From Gordonia polyisoprenivorans NBRC 16320 = JCM 10675 (lineage in GTDB: Bacteria; Actinomycetota; Actinomycetes; Mycobacteriales; Mycobacteriaceae): a stretch of 64,000 nt of DNA. A program made the translations under genes and the position numbers. Below are positions 34,917 through 45,612 of the stretch, one piece after another (positions within the stretch are counted from its first letter, which is position 1; each line of letters begins with the position of its first letter). The stretch spans positions 1-64,000 of the forward strand of contig NZ_BAEI01000010.1 of NCBI RefSeq assembly GCF_000241325.1, written 5' to 3'. A model generated the notes under the pieces. It was given only the letters and a program-made list of their open reading frames with translations, was not told the DNA's origin and searched no databases.

Positions 34917-36041
34917 GTGAAATTGAGTCGTACAGGTGCTGTTGTCGCCGCCATGGCGGCCAGCTCGGCCCTCATTCTCGGCGCGTGTAGCAGTAACGCG
35001 GACAAGGGGACCACCAGCGCGGCACCCGCGTCGGCCGTCGCCAATGTCAAGTGCGAGGGCAAGCAGTCGCTCAAGGCCAGCGGCTCGACCGCCCAGGCCA
35101 ACGCGATGAAGATCTTCTCCACGTCGTTCGCCAAGACCTGCCCGGGGTTCGAGCTCGCCTACGGTGGCGGTGGCTCGGGCCAGGGTGTCTCCGACTTCAC
35201 CCAGGGCCTCACCGACTTCGGTGGCTCCGACTCCCCGCTCAAGGGTGACGAGATCAGCAAGGCCGCCGCGCGCTGCACCGGCTCCGAGGCCTGGCAGCTG
35301 CCGTTGGTCTTCGGTCCGATCGCGGTCGCCTACAACGTCGACGGGGTCAGCGACCTCGCACTGTCCGGCCCGACGCTGGCCAAGATCTTCAGCGGCGAGG
35401 TCAAGACCTGGAACGATCCGGTGATCACCGCCGACAACCCGGGCAAGACCCTGCCGGCGACCCCGATCAGCGTCATCTACCGCGCCGATCAGTCGGGTAC
35501 GACCGACAACTTCCAGAAGTACCTGACCGCCGCCGGTGGCTGGACCAAGGGTGACGGCAAGACCTTCAACGGTGGTGTCGGCGAGGGCAAGCAGGGCAAC
35601 CCCGGTGTGGGTTCGGCCGTGAAGCCGACCCCGGGCTCGATCGCCTACGTCGAGTGGGCCTACGCGCAGTCCAACAACCTGTCGATGGCCAAGATCATCA
35701 CCGATCAGGATCGCAGCGGTGTGGCGTTGACGGCGGAGTCGGGCGGCAAGACCATCGAGTCGGCCACCTTGAAGAACGGCCCGGACAACCACAACATGGT
35801 GATCGACACCTCGTCGTTCTACAAGCCCACCACGGCCGGTGCCTACCCGATCGTTCTGGCAACATATTCGATTGTCTGCTCGAAGTACTCCGACACCGCG
35901 GTCGGGCAGGGCGTCAAGTCCTTCCTCTCGGTCGCCTCGGCGCCGCAGAATCAAGGGCAGGAACTGATCAACGCGGGTTACATCCCGCTCCCGAGTGACT
36001 TCCAGCAGAAGCTGCAGGCCTCGATCAACGCCATTCAGTAA
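34917..36041 (+). CDS. pstS: phosphate-binding lipoprotein
   Basis: 374 aa from GTG 34917 with a GGAGGAAC ribosome site. A lipoprotein signal ends at LILGACSSN (lipidated Cys about residue 24). The mature part has the phosphate-binding loop KASGSTAQA and YRADQSGTTDNF, with GGSDSPL, as in PstS. Captures phosphate outside the membrane for PstCAB. First gene of the pst operon, behind a PHO box. Confidence 0.95.
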   Translation: MKLSRTGAVVAAMAASSALILGACSSNADKGTTSAAPASAVANVKCEGKQSLKASGSTAQANAMKIFSTSFAKTCPGFELAYGGGGSGQGVSDFTQGLTDFGGSDSPLKGDEISKAAARCTGSEAWQLPLVFGPIAVAYNVDGVSDLALSGPTLAKIFSGEVKTWNDPVITADNPGKTLPATPISVIYRADQSGTTDNFQKYLTAAGGWTKGDGKTFNGGVGEGKQGNPGVGSAVKPTPGSIAYVEWAYAQSNNLSMAKIITDQDRSGVALTAESGGKTIESATLKNGPDNHNMVIDTSSFYKPTTAGAYPIVLATYSIVCSKYSDTAVGQGVKSFLSVASAPQNQGQELINAGYIPLPSDFQQKLQASINAIQ

Positions 36042-36098
36042 CCGGCGCGAACGTCAACGAAACACCTCGAAGTACCCGAACCCTAGGCGATAAGAGTT

Positions 36099-37187
36099 AT
36101 GTCAGTGGATGACACCACCGGTACGGGCCGGGGTCATACGGATAATCCGTACGACCCCGGCGCGCAGCCGCCCGAAACGCCCACCCAGTTACCGCCCGAA
36201 GAAGAGCGAGAACTCGACGAGCAACTCCACCCGGGCCTGCGTAGCCACCGAGGTGCCACCGGTGACCGCGTCTTCTCCTATCTCGCCCGGGGTACCGGGT
36301 TCTTCGTCATCGCCCTGATCGCCGGTATCGGTATCTCACTGATCGTCGATGCCGTACCGGCGATCGCGGCGAACAACGCGAACTTCCTGTTCTCCTCGGA
36401 GTGGCAGGTCAGCCAGTCGAACTTCGACGGCAACTCCGTGCGCTTCGGTGTGTGGGAGTTGTTCCGGGCCACCGCATTGTCGTCGGTGTTCGCCCTGGCG
36501 CTGGCGACGCCGATCGCCATCGGCATCGCGGTCTTCCTCGTCGAATACGCACCGCGGCAGATCTCCCGGCCGCTCGGTGCGGTCATCGACCTGCTCGCCG
36601 CGGTGCCCTCGATCATCTTCGGCCTCTGGGGCATCTACATCCTCGCGCCGTTCATCGCGCCGTTCGCGGAATGGTTGAACAGCTCGCTGGGCTGGTTCTT
36701 CCTGTTCTCCTCGGGCAGCACGTCGGTCGCCGGCGGTGGCACCGTCTTCACCGCGGGCATCGTGCTCGCGATCATGATGCTGCCGATCATCACCTCCATC
36801 ACCCGCGAGGTGCTGCGCCAGACGCCGAGCGGTCAGAAGGAGGCCGCGCTCGCGCTCGGCGCCACCAAGTGGGAGGTCATCCGGATGACCTCCTTCCCCT
36901 ACGGACGCTCCGGCATGATCGCCGCGTCGATGCTCGCCCTCGGACGCGCACTCGGCGAGACCATCGCGGTGATGATCATCCTGAGTTCGGCCGTCGGCCG
37001 TCTCAAGTGGTCGCTGTTCGAGGGCGGTGACACCTTCGCCTCCAAGATCGCCCGCGACGTCGGCGAGTTCGTCGGCAGCCGCGACACCCAGAGTGCGTAC
37101 ATCGCAGCAGGTCTGGTGCTGTTCATCCTCACATTCGTGGTCAATGCGATCGCCCGTTCGGTCGCCGGTGGAAAGGTGAACGGATGA
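36099..37187 (+). CDS. pstC: phosphate ABC permease PstC
   Basis: 362 aa. A 65-residue cytoplasmic tail precedes six helices; the EAA loop [20 protein letters not shown] contacts PstB. Forms the channel with PstA. Its stop overlaps pstA by 4 nt (ATGA). Confidence 0.95.
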   Translation: MSVDDTTGTGRGHTDNPYDPGAQPPETPTQLPPEEERELDEQLHPGLRSHRGATGDRVFSYLARGTGFFVIALIAGIGISLIVDAVPAIAANNANFLFSSEWQVSQSNFDGNSVRFGVWELFRATALSSVFALALATPIAIGIAVFLVEYAPRQISRPLGAVIDLLAAVPSIIFGLWGIYILAPFIAPFAEWLNSSLGWFFLFSSGSTSVAGGGTVFTAGIVLAIMMLPIITSITREVLRQTPSGQKEAALALGATKWEVIRMTSFPYGRSGMIAASMLALGRALGETIAVMIILSSAVGRLKWSLFEGGDTFASKIARDVGEFVGSRDTQSAYIAAGLVLFILTFVVNAIARSVAGGKVNG

Positions 37188-38113
37188 CCGTCACGATGGA
37201 CAAGACACCCGGGGGCGGCCCGATCAAGGCCTCCGGCACGGCCTTTCGCGAGGTCTCGCTGAGCCGGAAACTGCGCAACAATTCGGCGAAGGGCATCTTC
37301 ATCGGATGCTTCGTCATCGGTGTCATTCCGCTGGTGTGGCTGCTGTGGACGGTCATCTCCAAGGGCGTCGGCGCCATCACCGACCCGAACTGGTGGTTCG
37401 GCGACGCCTATGGCATCGACACCACCACCCAGTTCGGGGCGGGCGTCGCGCCGGCCATCATCGGTTCGATCATCCAGGCGCTCGTCGCCGCGATCATCTC
37501 GGTGCCGATCGCCGTGCTGACCGCGGTCATGCTCGTGGAGTATCCGACGTCGCGGCTGGTGAAACCGGTCAGCTTCATGGTCGACATCCTCGCCGGAGTG
37601 CCGTCGATCGTGGCCACGCTGTTCATCTTCACCGTCTTCGTCATCGGGTTGTCGATGGGGCAGAGCGGCTTCATGGTGAGCCTCGCACTGATCCTGCTGA
37701 TGATCCCGATCGTCGTGCGCTCCACCGAGGAGATGCTCAAACTCGTTCCCGACGAGCTCCGCGAAGCCTCCTATGCGCTGGGCATCCCCAAGTGGAAGAC
37801 CATCATGCGCATCGTCATCCCGACCGCGCTGTCGGGCATGCTGTCGGGCATCTTCCTGGCCATCGCCCGCATCATGGGTGAGACCGCGCCGGTGCTGATC
37901 CTCGCCGGACCGGCGAGCACGATGGTCAAGACCAACCCGTTCGAGGGCGGTATGAACTCGTTGCCGCTGTTCATCAAGGACATGTGGGCGGCGAGTCAGC
38001 CCGCGTCGTCGTTCTACTACTGGGGTGCCGCGCTCACCCTGATCATCATCGTCGCCGTCCTCAACCTGTTCGCAGCCGTGCTCTCGAAGCTGCTGGCCCC
38101 CAAGACCAAGTAA
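37184..38113 (+). CDS. pstA: phosphate ABC permease PstA
   Basis: 309 aa, six helices; EAA loop [19 protein letters not shown]. Second half of the phosphate channel. Coupled to pstC by an ATGA overlap; pstB follows after 71 nt. Confidence 0.95.
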   Translation: MTVTMDKTPGGGPIKASGTAFREVSLSRKLRNNSAKGIFIGCFVIGVIPLVWLLWTVISKGVGAITDPNWWFGDAYGIDTTTQFGAGVAPAIIGSIIQALVAAIISVPIAVLTAVMLVEYPTSRLVKPVSFMVDILAGVPSIVATLFIFTVFVIGLSMGQSGFMVSLALILLMIPIVVRSTEEMLKLVPDELREASYALGIPKWKTIMRIVIPTALSGMLSGIFLAIARIMGETAPVLILAGPASTMVKTNPFEGGMNSLPLFIKDMWAASQPASSFYYWGAALTLIIIVAVLNLFAAVLSKLLAPKTK

Positions 38114-38184
38114 GTCCGAGCCGCGCACGCAGTCGAAAGGGGCTGTGTGCCAGGCTCATCCATCGCCGTAAAGAAAGTAGTTCC

Positions 38185-38961
<777 letters not shown>

Positions 38962-38985
38962 CGCCGGGAGCACGCAACGACCGAC

Positions 38986-39033
38986 GTCCCCGGATCGCCT
39001 GGCAGTGTCACGAAGCCATCGGCGGCCGGGGAC
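38986..39033 (+). terminator. extended hairpin after pstB
   Basis: GTCCCCGG (38986-38993) pairs with CCGGGGAC (39026-39033), continued inwards by CGCC/GGCG and TGGC/GCCA around an 11-nt loop. It lies 25 nt behind the pstB stop; no long U-tract. Confidence 0.65.
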
Positions 39034-39071
39034 TTGTCGTATGTCGCGCTCTTGTCACAGGTCATGTCTTG

Positions 39072-39224
39072 TCACATGTTGAGGTAGAGCAGTACCAGCA
39101 GCACCAGCAGCGACGCGATCACCCCGGCGTAGGTGAGCAGCTGCCGGGCACACACCCCGGCACCGACGTCGCCCTGATCCCCGGCGGCGTTGACATCCTG
39201 GTCGGCGGGAGAGTGCAGGCTCAT
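39072..39224 (-). CDS. candidate 50-aa tail-anchored peptide
   Basis: ATG 39224 to TGA 39072. A polar start (MSLHSPADQDVNAAGDQGD) with one Cys is followed by a single C-terminal helix (LLTYAGVIASLLVLLVLLYL). Lies antisense to nothing, between the pstB and phoU terminators. No family recognised; the hydrophobic pattern is better than chance shadows, but translation is unproven. Confidence 0.4.
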   Translation of the reverse strand: MSLHSPADQDVNAAGDQGDVGAGVCARQLLTYAGVIASLLVLLVLLYLNM

Positions 39225-39306
39225 GACGAGCAACGCTAGCCGGTCGCCGGGCCCCGATGCACACCGATCGGTGACCTCGGATCGGGTATCACACGCAGAC
39301 ACGAAA

Positions 39307-39340
39307 CGTGGTGCAGCGCACAGGAGCGAACTGCACCACG
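39307..39340 (-). terminator. terminator after phoU
   Basis: CGTGGTGCAG (39307-39316) and CTGCACCACG (39331-39340) form a perfect 10-bp stem with a 14-nt loop, 18 nt past the phoU stop. On the minus strand TTT follows directly. Confidence 0.75.
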
Positions 39341-39357
39341 CACGCGGGTCGGTCAGG

Positions 39358-40014
39358 CTAGACGTCGAGGTCGGCGAGGGTCTTGCCGGTCGCCTGGAAC
39401 ACCACACGGCGGCCGATCATGACGGCGTGATCGGCGAAACGCTCGTAGTAGCGGCCGAGCAGGGTGATGTCGACCGCGGAGGCCACCCCGTGCTGCCATT
39501 CCCGGTCCATCAGCACGGTGAACAGGTGACGGTGCAGGTCGTCCATGGCATCGTCGTCCTCCTCGAGACGGACGGCGGCCTGCGGGTCCTGCGAATCGAG
39601 GGCCTCGCGGGCGTTGCGCGCGAGATGCACGGCCAGCCGTCCCATCTCCGCGAAGTAGCCTGCGACCTCCTCGGGCAGCGCCTTGGCGGGGTGCCGACGG
39701 CGTGCGACCTTGGCGACGTGCAGGGCAAGCGCACCCATGCGGTCGGCGTCGGCGACGATCTGCAGCGCGCTGACGATGCCGCGCAGATCACCGGCCACCG
39801 GGGCCTGCAGGGCCAGCAGCCCGAAGGCCTGCTCCTCGGCGCGGGTGGCGAGTTCGTTCATCCGGTCGTTCTCACTGATGACCTCTTCGGCGATCGCGAG
39901 ATCGGCTTGGAGCAGCGAGCGGGTCGCGCGCTCCATCGCCGAGCCCGCGAGGTCGCACATCTCACCCAGGATGCTGTTGAGTGAGTGGAGTTGTTCCTGG
40001 TAGGCGGTCCGCAT
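39358..40014 (-). CDS. phoU: phosphate-signalling protein PhoU (PhoY2-like)
   Basis: 218 aa. Two PhoU three-helix repeats; the metal-binding acidic motifs [14 protein letters not shown] and [15 protein letters not shown] are present. Links Pst transport to the SenX3-RegX3-type sensor and damps the phosphate response. Orthologue of Rv0821c. A PHO box lies upstream, so it belongs to the same regulon though it is convergent with pst. Confidence 0.9.
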   Translation of the reverse strand: MRTAYQEQLHSLNSILGEMCDLAGSAMERATRSLLQADLAIAEEVISENDRMNELATRAEEQAFGLLALQAPVAGDLRGIVSALQIVADADRMGALALHVAKVARRRHPAKALPEEVAGYFAEMGRLAVHLARNAREALDSQDPQAAVRLEEDDDAMDDLHRHLFTVLMDREWQHGVASAVDITLLGRYYERFADHAVMIGRRVVFQATGKTLADLDV

Positions 40015-40055
40015 GTATCAAGGCTACTGCCTGTGTCGAGCGGTCACCGTCACCC

Positions 40056-40077
40056 GCCGGGTGAACACACCGTGAAC
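40056..40077 (-). promoter_or_regulatory. PHO box upstream of phoU
   Basis: Read on the minus strand, GTTCACGGTGT and GTTCACCCGGC are 11-bp direct repeats that end 42 bp before the phoU ATG. A third GGTCACC half-site precedes them. Same architecture as the pstS box. Confidence 0.7.
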
Positions 40078-40131
40078 GGTGACCGGCGGTTCGACGAGGG
40101 CCGTCATACCCGCCGAACGGCGTGGTGCAGG

Positions 40132-42378
40132 TCACGAACAGGTGGTGTCACCGGCGTTGGTGATGGCCAGGTCATTGGGCAGATTCGAGGTGTTGGCCGC
40201 CGGCGGCAACGACGACGCCGAGAGCGTCGTGCCGACCGCGGGAGCCGTCCCGACCGATCCGTCGAACTCCGACCCCAGAATGACCTCCACACCGTCGCGC
40301 ACCGTGCGGTCGAGCTGGATCGAGGCGCCCGGGAACATCTCGGCCACCGTGGCCGCAGAGTCCTCCGAACCGGTGCCGTACCGGATGACGGTGTCGGTGC
40401 GGTTCTCCGACGCGTCGGCGACGCCCTGGACGTCGAATCCCTGCGCGGACATCTGGTCGGAGACCTCACTGGCGATGCCGCTGCGCCCACTGCCGTTGAG
40501 GACCCGCAGCGAGACGTTGCCGGGGTTCTGGGCGGTCGCCGCCACCTTGCTCGGAGCAGCCGGCGTGGTCGTCGACGGGCGGGTGCTCGAGCTGGTGCCG
40601 GCCTTCTCGGCCTGCTCGCCGGGCAGCGGCTGATCATCGATGATCGCGTTGAAGATCGCGTTGATGGCATCGGTGTTGGGCAGCTCGTTGTTGCTGCCGT
40701 CGGTGGCGGTGCCGCTGGTGGGCAGGGTGATGAAGGTGACCCGGCCGGCCTCGATGCCCTGCATCGACTCCGCGAGCTGCAGCAGTGACTCGGTGTTGAC
40801 GTTGTCGACGTAGCTGTAATTGATGAACGTGTTGACGATCGAATTCAGCTTCGCCGGATTGGTCAGCACGTTGCTCGACAGACTCGACCGCAGCAGCGAC
40901 GACATGAACAGCTGCTGCCGTTTGATGCGGCCGTAGTCGCCGTTGCCCTCGGTGGAGACCATGCGGGCGCGGACATAGTTCAGCGCGCGTCGGCCGGTCA
41001 GTTTCTGCTTACCCGGTTTCCGCAGGATCTGGCCGAGTTCGTAGTCGTAGATCGGCTGGGTCGAACACACCTCGACACCACCGACGGCGTTGACGACCTT
41101 CTCGAACCCGAAGAAGTCCATCGCGATGAAGTGGTTGATGTTCAGGCCGCTCATCGCGGTGATGACCCGCACCAGACATTGCGGTCCGCCGAGGGCGTAG
41201 ACGCTGTTGAGTTTCACCTGTGTCTCGGCGTCGAGGGTGGCGCCGTAGGTGCCCTTGTCGTTGTCCCACTGCTGGCATTCGGGCCGGTCCACCTGTAGGT
41301 CTCGTGGGAAGGACACGGCCACGACGCGACTGCGGTCGGCGGGGATGTTGACGAGGATGACGGTGTCGGAGCGGGCGCCCTCGGCGTCGGCGGTGGTGCC
41401 CGCGCCGACGTCGCCGTTCTGCCCGCTCCGGGTATCGGTGCCGACGATGAGGTAGTTCTCGTCGCCGTACTGGGCGTTCTTGTTGCGGATGTTGGTGTCG
41501 TCGGGGTTGACGGCCATGATGTTGCGCCAGTTGCCGTCCACCGAATTCAGATAACCCCACACGAAGCCGGTGCCGACCAGCGCCATCACGCAGGCCACCG
41601 CGACCAGGATGCGTCCGGTGACCGTGGCGTTGCGCCGCATCACCTGTTTGCGCGTGCGAGCCCGCACCCGACGGGGACGCGAGCGCGCCATCGCCGCCAG
41701 ATCCGGTGTGCGCTGCAGCGGGGGCCCGGCCGGTTCGGTGGCCTCGGCGGAGGCCGCGTGCACGGTCTCGGGGGCGGCGGCGGGAGTATCGGTGCTGGTG
41801 TTGGCGGCGTCGGGGGTGGGTGCGTCCTCGGTGTCGCCGGCCGGTGCGACCCGTGTGACCGGCTCGAACTCCTCGGGTGCGACCGGTGCGGCGTGGGAGC
41901 CCTGTGCGCGTGACTCCTCGCTGGCGCGGCGCGCGGTTGCCTGGTCGGAGAGATCCACGCCGGTCGGTGTGTCGGTGACCGGGGGAAGCTTCTGGGTGAC
42001 GTCGGCCGGTGCGTAGGGCGGGACCGGGGGAATCGACTCGGTCGGCGGGTCCGCACGCGGGGGGGCAGGCGCAGGAGGCGGGCTCGACCGCGGTCGTCGG
42101 AGTCGCGCGCGGCTGGTCGGGATGGCCTGGGTCGGGGTCTCGTCGGATGCCCCGGCCGACGCATCGTCGGCGTTCATCTGTTCCATCAGCTGCCGCACGG
42201 TCAGCCGATTGCGCCCACGGACGAACCGATCCGAGGACCGGGGCTCGCGGAGCCGATCGGCGGGCGGGCTCTCACCGGACGCGGCGAACCTCGACCCGCG
42301 GTCGTCGCCGGTACGGCGATCGTCGGGGTCGTCGCCGTCACCCGGCTGGGCGCCCTTGTTCGGCGTCGAACGACTCAA
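40132..42378 (-). CDS. LytR-CpsA-Psr (LCP) cell-wall ligase
   Basis: 748 aa, long for the family because of a Pro/Thr/Ala-rich cytoplasmic region of about 250 residues. One helix follows (ILVAVACVMALVGTGFVWGY). The LCP domain (about 300-560) has the polyprenyl-phosphate Asp/Arg motifs (DTRSGQNGDVG, DTVILVNIPADRSRVVAVSF, RRALNYVRARM). A C-terminal LytR_C domain (about 625-695) carries VRVLNGSGRSGIAS. LCP proteins join arabinogalactan or other polymers to peptidoglycan. Orthologue of Rv0822c, a CpsA-type homologue. Acts outside the membrane. Confidence 0.85.
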   Translation of the reverse strand: MSRSTPNKGAQPGDGDDPDDRRTGDDRGSRFAASGESPPADRLREPRSSDRFVRGRNRLTVRQLMEQMNADDASAGASDETPTQAIPTSRARLRRPRSSPPPAPAPPRADPPTESIPPVPPYAPADVTQKLPPVTDTPTGVDLSDQATARRASEESRAQGSHAAPVAPEEFEPVTRVAPAGDTEDAPTPDAANTSTDTPAAAPETVHAASAEATEPAGPPLQRTPDLAAMARSRPRRVRARTRKQVMRRNATVTGRILVAVACVMALVGTGFVWGYLNSVDGNWRNIMAVNPDDTNIRNKNAQYGDENYLIVGTDTRSGQNGDVGAGTTADAEGARSDTVILVNIPADRSRVVAVSFPRDLQVDRPECQQWDNDKGTYGATLDAETQVKLNSVYALGGPQCLVRVITAMSGLNINHFIAMDFFGFEKVVNAVGGVEVCSTQPIYDYELGQILRKPGKQKLTGRRALNYVRARMVSTEGNGDYGRIKRQQLFMSSLLRSSLSSNVLTNPAKLNSIVNTFINYSYVDNVNTESLLQLAESMQGIEAGRVTFITLPTSGTATDGSNNELPNTDAINAIFNAIIDDQPLPGEQAEKAGTSSSTRPSTTTPAAPSKVAATAQNPGNVSLRVLNGSGRSGIASEVSDQMSAQGFDVQGVADASENRTDTVIRYGTGSEDSAATVAEMFPGASIQLDRTVRDGVEVILGSEFDGSVGTAPAVGTTLSASSLPPAANTSNLPNDLAITNAGDTTCS

Positions 42379-42564
42379 CTGACAGTTCCTCTTCCCCCGG
42401 CAAGCTTTCGTGGACCGCGTCGTCGGGGCTCAACGCGTGCGGCACGCTCCGATCACGAACCTGCCGCAGCAGGACCTTGCGACATCTTACTTAGTCTCCG
42501 CTGAGAAGCACTCGCGCCGGTCGCCGATCCCGACCGAGTGGTCACGCGTCGCGCAGGTCTCCGC

Positions 42565-43806
42565 TCACCCGCCGGAGTGCATCACCTCGGCGCCGGCCGG
42601 AACCACGTCCTCGTCGGGATCGTCGAGCCAGCCGTCCGGGAGCGCCACCTTGGCGGGTGATCCCTGACGCCCACGAGGACCGTGTCCGTCGTCGGGGAAC
42701 GGGGCCTCGGCGGGCAGTGTGGCCACCAGATCGCGCAGCTCCGACAGTGTGGTGACCAGTGAAAGTCGTTGGCGCAGATCCGATCCGGCAGGGAAACCGC
42801 GGAGATACCAGGCGACGTGCTTGCGAATCTCGCGCATGCCCTTGTCCTCGCCGTGGTGGTCGGCGAGCAGCTCACCGTGGCGCACGATGATGGCCGCGAC
42901 CTCGCCCAGGGTGGGCGCGGCGGGTGCGGGCAGGCCGTTCAGCTCGGCGGCGAGCTCGGCGAACAGCCACGGCCGGCCGAGGCAGCCGCGGCCGATGACG
43001 ACGCCGTCACACCCGGTGCGCTGCATCATCGCCACCGCGTCGGCGGGCTCGAAGATGTCGCCGTTACCGAGCACCGGGACGTCGGTGACGTGCTCCTTGA
43101 GACGTGCGATCTCATCCCAGTCGGCGTGCCCGGAATATCGCTGCGACGCGGTACGGGCATGCAGCGCAACGGCTTTCGCACCCTCTTCGGCGGCGATACG
43201 CCCGGCGTCGAGGTGGGTGTGGTGCTCGTCGTCGATGCCGATGCGGAACTTCACGGTGACCGGGACGTCGGTGCCCTCGGTGGCGCGCACCGCGGCGGCG
43301 ACGATCTTGCGGAACAGGGTGCGCTTGTAGGGGATCGCCGATCCACCACCCTTGCGGGTCACCTTGGGGACCGGGCAACCGAAGTTCATGTCGATGTGGT
43401 CGGCGAGGTTCTCCTCGACGATCATCTTCGCGGCCTCGTAGGTGTAGCGCGGGTCGACCGTGTACAGCTGCATCGACCGCGGACTCTCGTCCGGGCCGAA
43501 GGTGGTCATGTGCATCGTCACCGGATGGCGCTCGACAAGCGCTCGCGCGGTGACCATTTCGCACACGTAGAGCCCCGACACCGTCCCGGTGCGGGCGAGT
43601 TCGAGTTCGCGGCACAGGGTGCGGAAGGCGACGTTGGTGACCCCGGCCATCGGTGCGAGGACCACCGGGCTCGACAACTCGAACGGTCCGATGCGCAGCC
43701 CGGATGCTCGGGACGTCGGGTCGGACGGGGCGTGCGGGACAGACGCCGAACCGGCGCCCTCGGTGATCGAGGACGCCGGTGCGGTCAGGGTCGGTGCGGT
43801 GCTCAG
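42565..43806 (-). CDS. dus: tRNA-dihydrouridine synthase
   Basis: 413 aa if started at CTG 43806, which overlaps the desA stop as CTGA and gives an N-terminus LSTAPTLTAP. No in-frame ATG, GTG or TTG lies between there and the conserved SSPVVLAPMAG, and the only earlier start (43968) would run 166 nt inside desA. FMN barrel with the catalytic Cys in NFGCPVPKV, KGGGSAIPY and GCDGVVIGRGCLGRPW. Reduces uridines in tRNA loops. Orthologue of Rv0823c (NifR3-like). Confidence 0.85.
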   Translation of the reverse strand: MSTAPTLTAPASSITEGAGSASVPHAPSDPTSRASGLRIGPFELSSPVVLAPMAGVTNVAFRTLCRELELARTGTVSGLYVCEMVTARALVERHPVTMHMTTFGPDESPRSMQLYTVDPRYTYEAAKMIVEENLADHIDMNFGCPVPKVTRKGGGSAIPYKRTLFRKIVAAAVRATEGTDVPVTVKFRIGIDDEHHTHLDAGRIAAEEGAKAVALHARTASQRYSGHADWDEIARLKEHVTDVPVLGNGDIFEPADAVAMMQRTGCDGVVIGRGCLGRPWLFAELAAELNGLPAPAAPTLGEVAAIIVRHGELLADHHGEDKGMREIRKHVAWYLRGFPAGSDLRQRLSLVTTLSELRDLVATLPAEAPFPDDGHGPRGRQGSPAKVALPDGWLDDPDEDVVPAGAEVMHSGG

Positions 43807-44795
43807 GATGCCTGACGCTCCCGCTTCTTGGCCTCGCGGGCGAGGGCGCGGTCGCGCATCTCCTCGAACTTGAGGGTGTCCTTCTCGAGTTGCTCGAGGA
43901 AGGCGGCGAGCTCCTCGCGGGTCTTCTCGCCCTCGCTGGTGAAGTCCTCGCGTTCGAAGACCCGCCACTTGCGCAGCACCGGCTGCACGACCTCTTCGAG
44001 GTGCTGGCGCAGGTCGTAGATGCCGTGCTTGGCCATCAACACGCCGTGGCGGCGGAAGTTGGGCATGCCAGCGCCGGGCATCTGGAAGTTGGTGACGATG
44101 TCGGTGACCGCGCGCAGCGTCTGATCCGGTGCCAGATCCATCCCGGCGCCACAGATGTTGCGGTAGAAGATCATGTGCAGGTTCTCGTCGGCGGCGATGC
44201 GCTGCAGCATCTTGTCGGCGATCGGGTCGTTGCAGGCCTTGCCGGTGTTACGGTGGCTCACCCGGGTGGCCAGCTCCTGGAAGGTGACGTAGGCGACGGA
44301 GTGCAGGATGCCCAACTCGTCGGCGTGCTCCTCCAACTCGTCCGCGCGTCCGGCGGCGGCGAGCATCGGGTCGTAGCCGTTGGTCATGTGGACCATGCGG
44401 TCGGCCTCGAGAGCGGCGGGATCGACACCGCGGGTCACCACGAGGTAGTCGCGCATCACGATGCCGTGACGGTTCTCCTCGGCGGTCCACCGACCGACCC
44501 AGTGGCCCCACGCAGAATCCATCGAGAAGTTGTCGGCGATCACGCGGTGATACGAGGGCAGGTTGTCCTCGGTCAGCAGGTTGGTGATCATTGCGGCCTT
44601 GGCGACCTCGCTGAGCTGCGACTGCTCGGGGTCGTAGTCCGGGCCGCCCAGCGCCGGGTAGTTCTTGCCCTCATCCCACGGGATGTAGTCGTGCGGGTTC
44701 CAGTCGCGGGCGATCTTGAGGTGTCGGTTCACGTTCTCTTCGGCAACCGGAGCGAGTTCCTGCAAGAGCTCCAGTTGAGTCAGTGCACGTGCCAT
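43803..44795 (-). CDS. desA: acyl-[ACP] desaturase DesA
   Basis: 330 aa from ATG 44795 behind GGAGGAATC. Di-iron ferritin-like fold with two ENxxH-type motifs (EENRHGIVMRDYL and DENLHMIFYRN) plus the N-terminal Glu (LELLQEL). Introduces a double bond into long acyl chains and is needed in mycobacteria for mycolic acid synthesis. Orthologue of Rv0824c (desA1). A TACGG-TG-CCGTA palindrome lies upstream. Confidence 0.9.
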   Translation of the reverse strand: MARALTQLELLQELAPVAEENVNRHLKIARDWNPHDYIPWDEGKNYPALGGPDYDPEQSQLSEVAKAAMITNLLTEDNLPSYHRVIADNFSMDSAWGHWVGRWTAEENRHGIVMRDYLVVTRGVDPAALEADRMVHMTNGYDPMLAAAGRADELEEHADELGILHSVAYVTFQELATRVSHRNTGKACNDPIADKMLQRIAADENLHMIFYRNICGAGMDLAPDQTLRAVTDIVTNFQMPGAGMPNFRRHGVLMAKHGIYDLRQHLEEVVQPVLRKWRVFEREDFTSEGEKTREELAAFLEQLEKDTLKFEEMRDRALAREAKKRERQAS

Positions 44796-44901
44796 AGAGA
44801 TTCCTCCGAACGGTGGTCGCATACGTGTGGGGTCGGTGCGCACACGGTTGGGTCAGCATTACAGGCTACGGCACATACCAGGCCGAACCCAAGTCACTAC
44901 C

Positions 44902-44913
44902 TACGGTGCCGTA
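44902..44913. promoter_or_regulatory. palindromic operator candidate for desA
   Basis: TACGGTGCCGTA is a perfect 5-2-5 dyad 107 bp upstream of the desA ATG. A TetR-type lipid regulator (such as the desaturase regulator of mycobacteria) is a plausible binder; this is inference. Confidence 0.4.
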
Positions 44914-44945
44914 ACCCGACCTCTCGGTCATGTTGCCATGGGGGT

Positions 44946-44991
44946 GATGTCGCTGTCTTTCGGATGTCGCTGTCTTTCGGGTGTCGCTGTC
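44946..44991. repeat. 17-bp tandem repeat
   Basis: Two exact 17-bp units (44946-44962 and 44963-44979) and a 12-bp partial third. Intergenic, between desA and the SnoaL-like gene. Confidence 0.85.
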
Positions 44992-45081
44992 GGCATGGAT
45001 GGTGTTACCCCGGCTCACCATCCTGAGGGTCGGCTTCGTCCGGGTCCAGGCCCGGACGCGTACTCACAGGTGATCGACAGA

Positions 45082-45612
45082 TCAGCGGCGCGCGGCGAAC
45101 GCCGGCCCGATCCGGCGCATCCATTCGGCCGCACTGTCGTCGAGAGTACCGAGGTCGGACGCCTTTTCACACCACTTCATGGCGGCGGCACCGAACTCGA
45201 GCGGGTTGTAGACGTCCTCCTCGCGCGACCACAGCCCGTCGCCGGCGTAGGTGAGGATGGTGATGTTGGTCGCTGTGATGAGGCTGCCGTCGCCGGGATC
45301 GCGCATCGGGTTGTCGACCTCGCAGATCACCCGCGCGGTCGACGGGTCGGCGACGTGCCACAGTGCCGGGAATCCGGTCATGTGGCTGCCCGGGAATGCC
45401 GTCATCGTCTTCCAGATCCACGCCCGGATCTCCTCGCGACCACGCATGACGCCCAGAGCGTGCTCCACGTAGTCGGCGTCGGTGGTGAACAGGTCGGCGA
45501 AGCGGTCCCAGTCCCGGCTGACCCCGATCTCGGCGACGGTCCGCTGGAAGTCGGCAAAGGCCGCGTCGAGTTCGGCGGCGTCGAAGTTCGGTGCGGCGGC
45601 TGCGTTGGACAC
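45082..45612 (-). CDS. SnoaL-like (NTF2-fold) protein
   Basis: 176 aa. Alpha+beta cone: AELDAAFADFQRTVAEIG, DRFADLFTTDADYVEHALG, MRGREEIRAWI and a long C-terminal sheet. Members are polyketide cyclases, isomerases or ring-hydroxylating dioxygenase partners; no active residue set points to one. Divergent from the WS/DGAT gene by 165 bp. Confidence 0.7.
   Translation of the reverse strand: MSNAAAAPNFDAAELDAAFADFQRTVAEIGVSRDWDRFADLFTTDADYVEHALGVMRGREEIRAWIWKTMTAFPGSHMTGFPALWHVADPSTARVICEVDNPMRDPGDGSLITATNITILTYAGDGLWSREEDVYNPLEFGAAAMKWCEKASDLGTLDDSAAEWMRRIGPAFAARR

Larger units (their letters stand above)
44796..45081. other. desA promoter region and tandem repeat
   Basis: 286 bp with no gene. 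It holds the palindrome at 44902-44913 and 2.7 copies of a 17-bp tandem repeat (GATGTCGCTGTCTTTCG) at 44946-44991. Confidence 0.6.
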
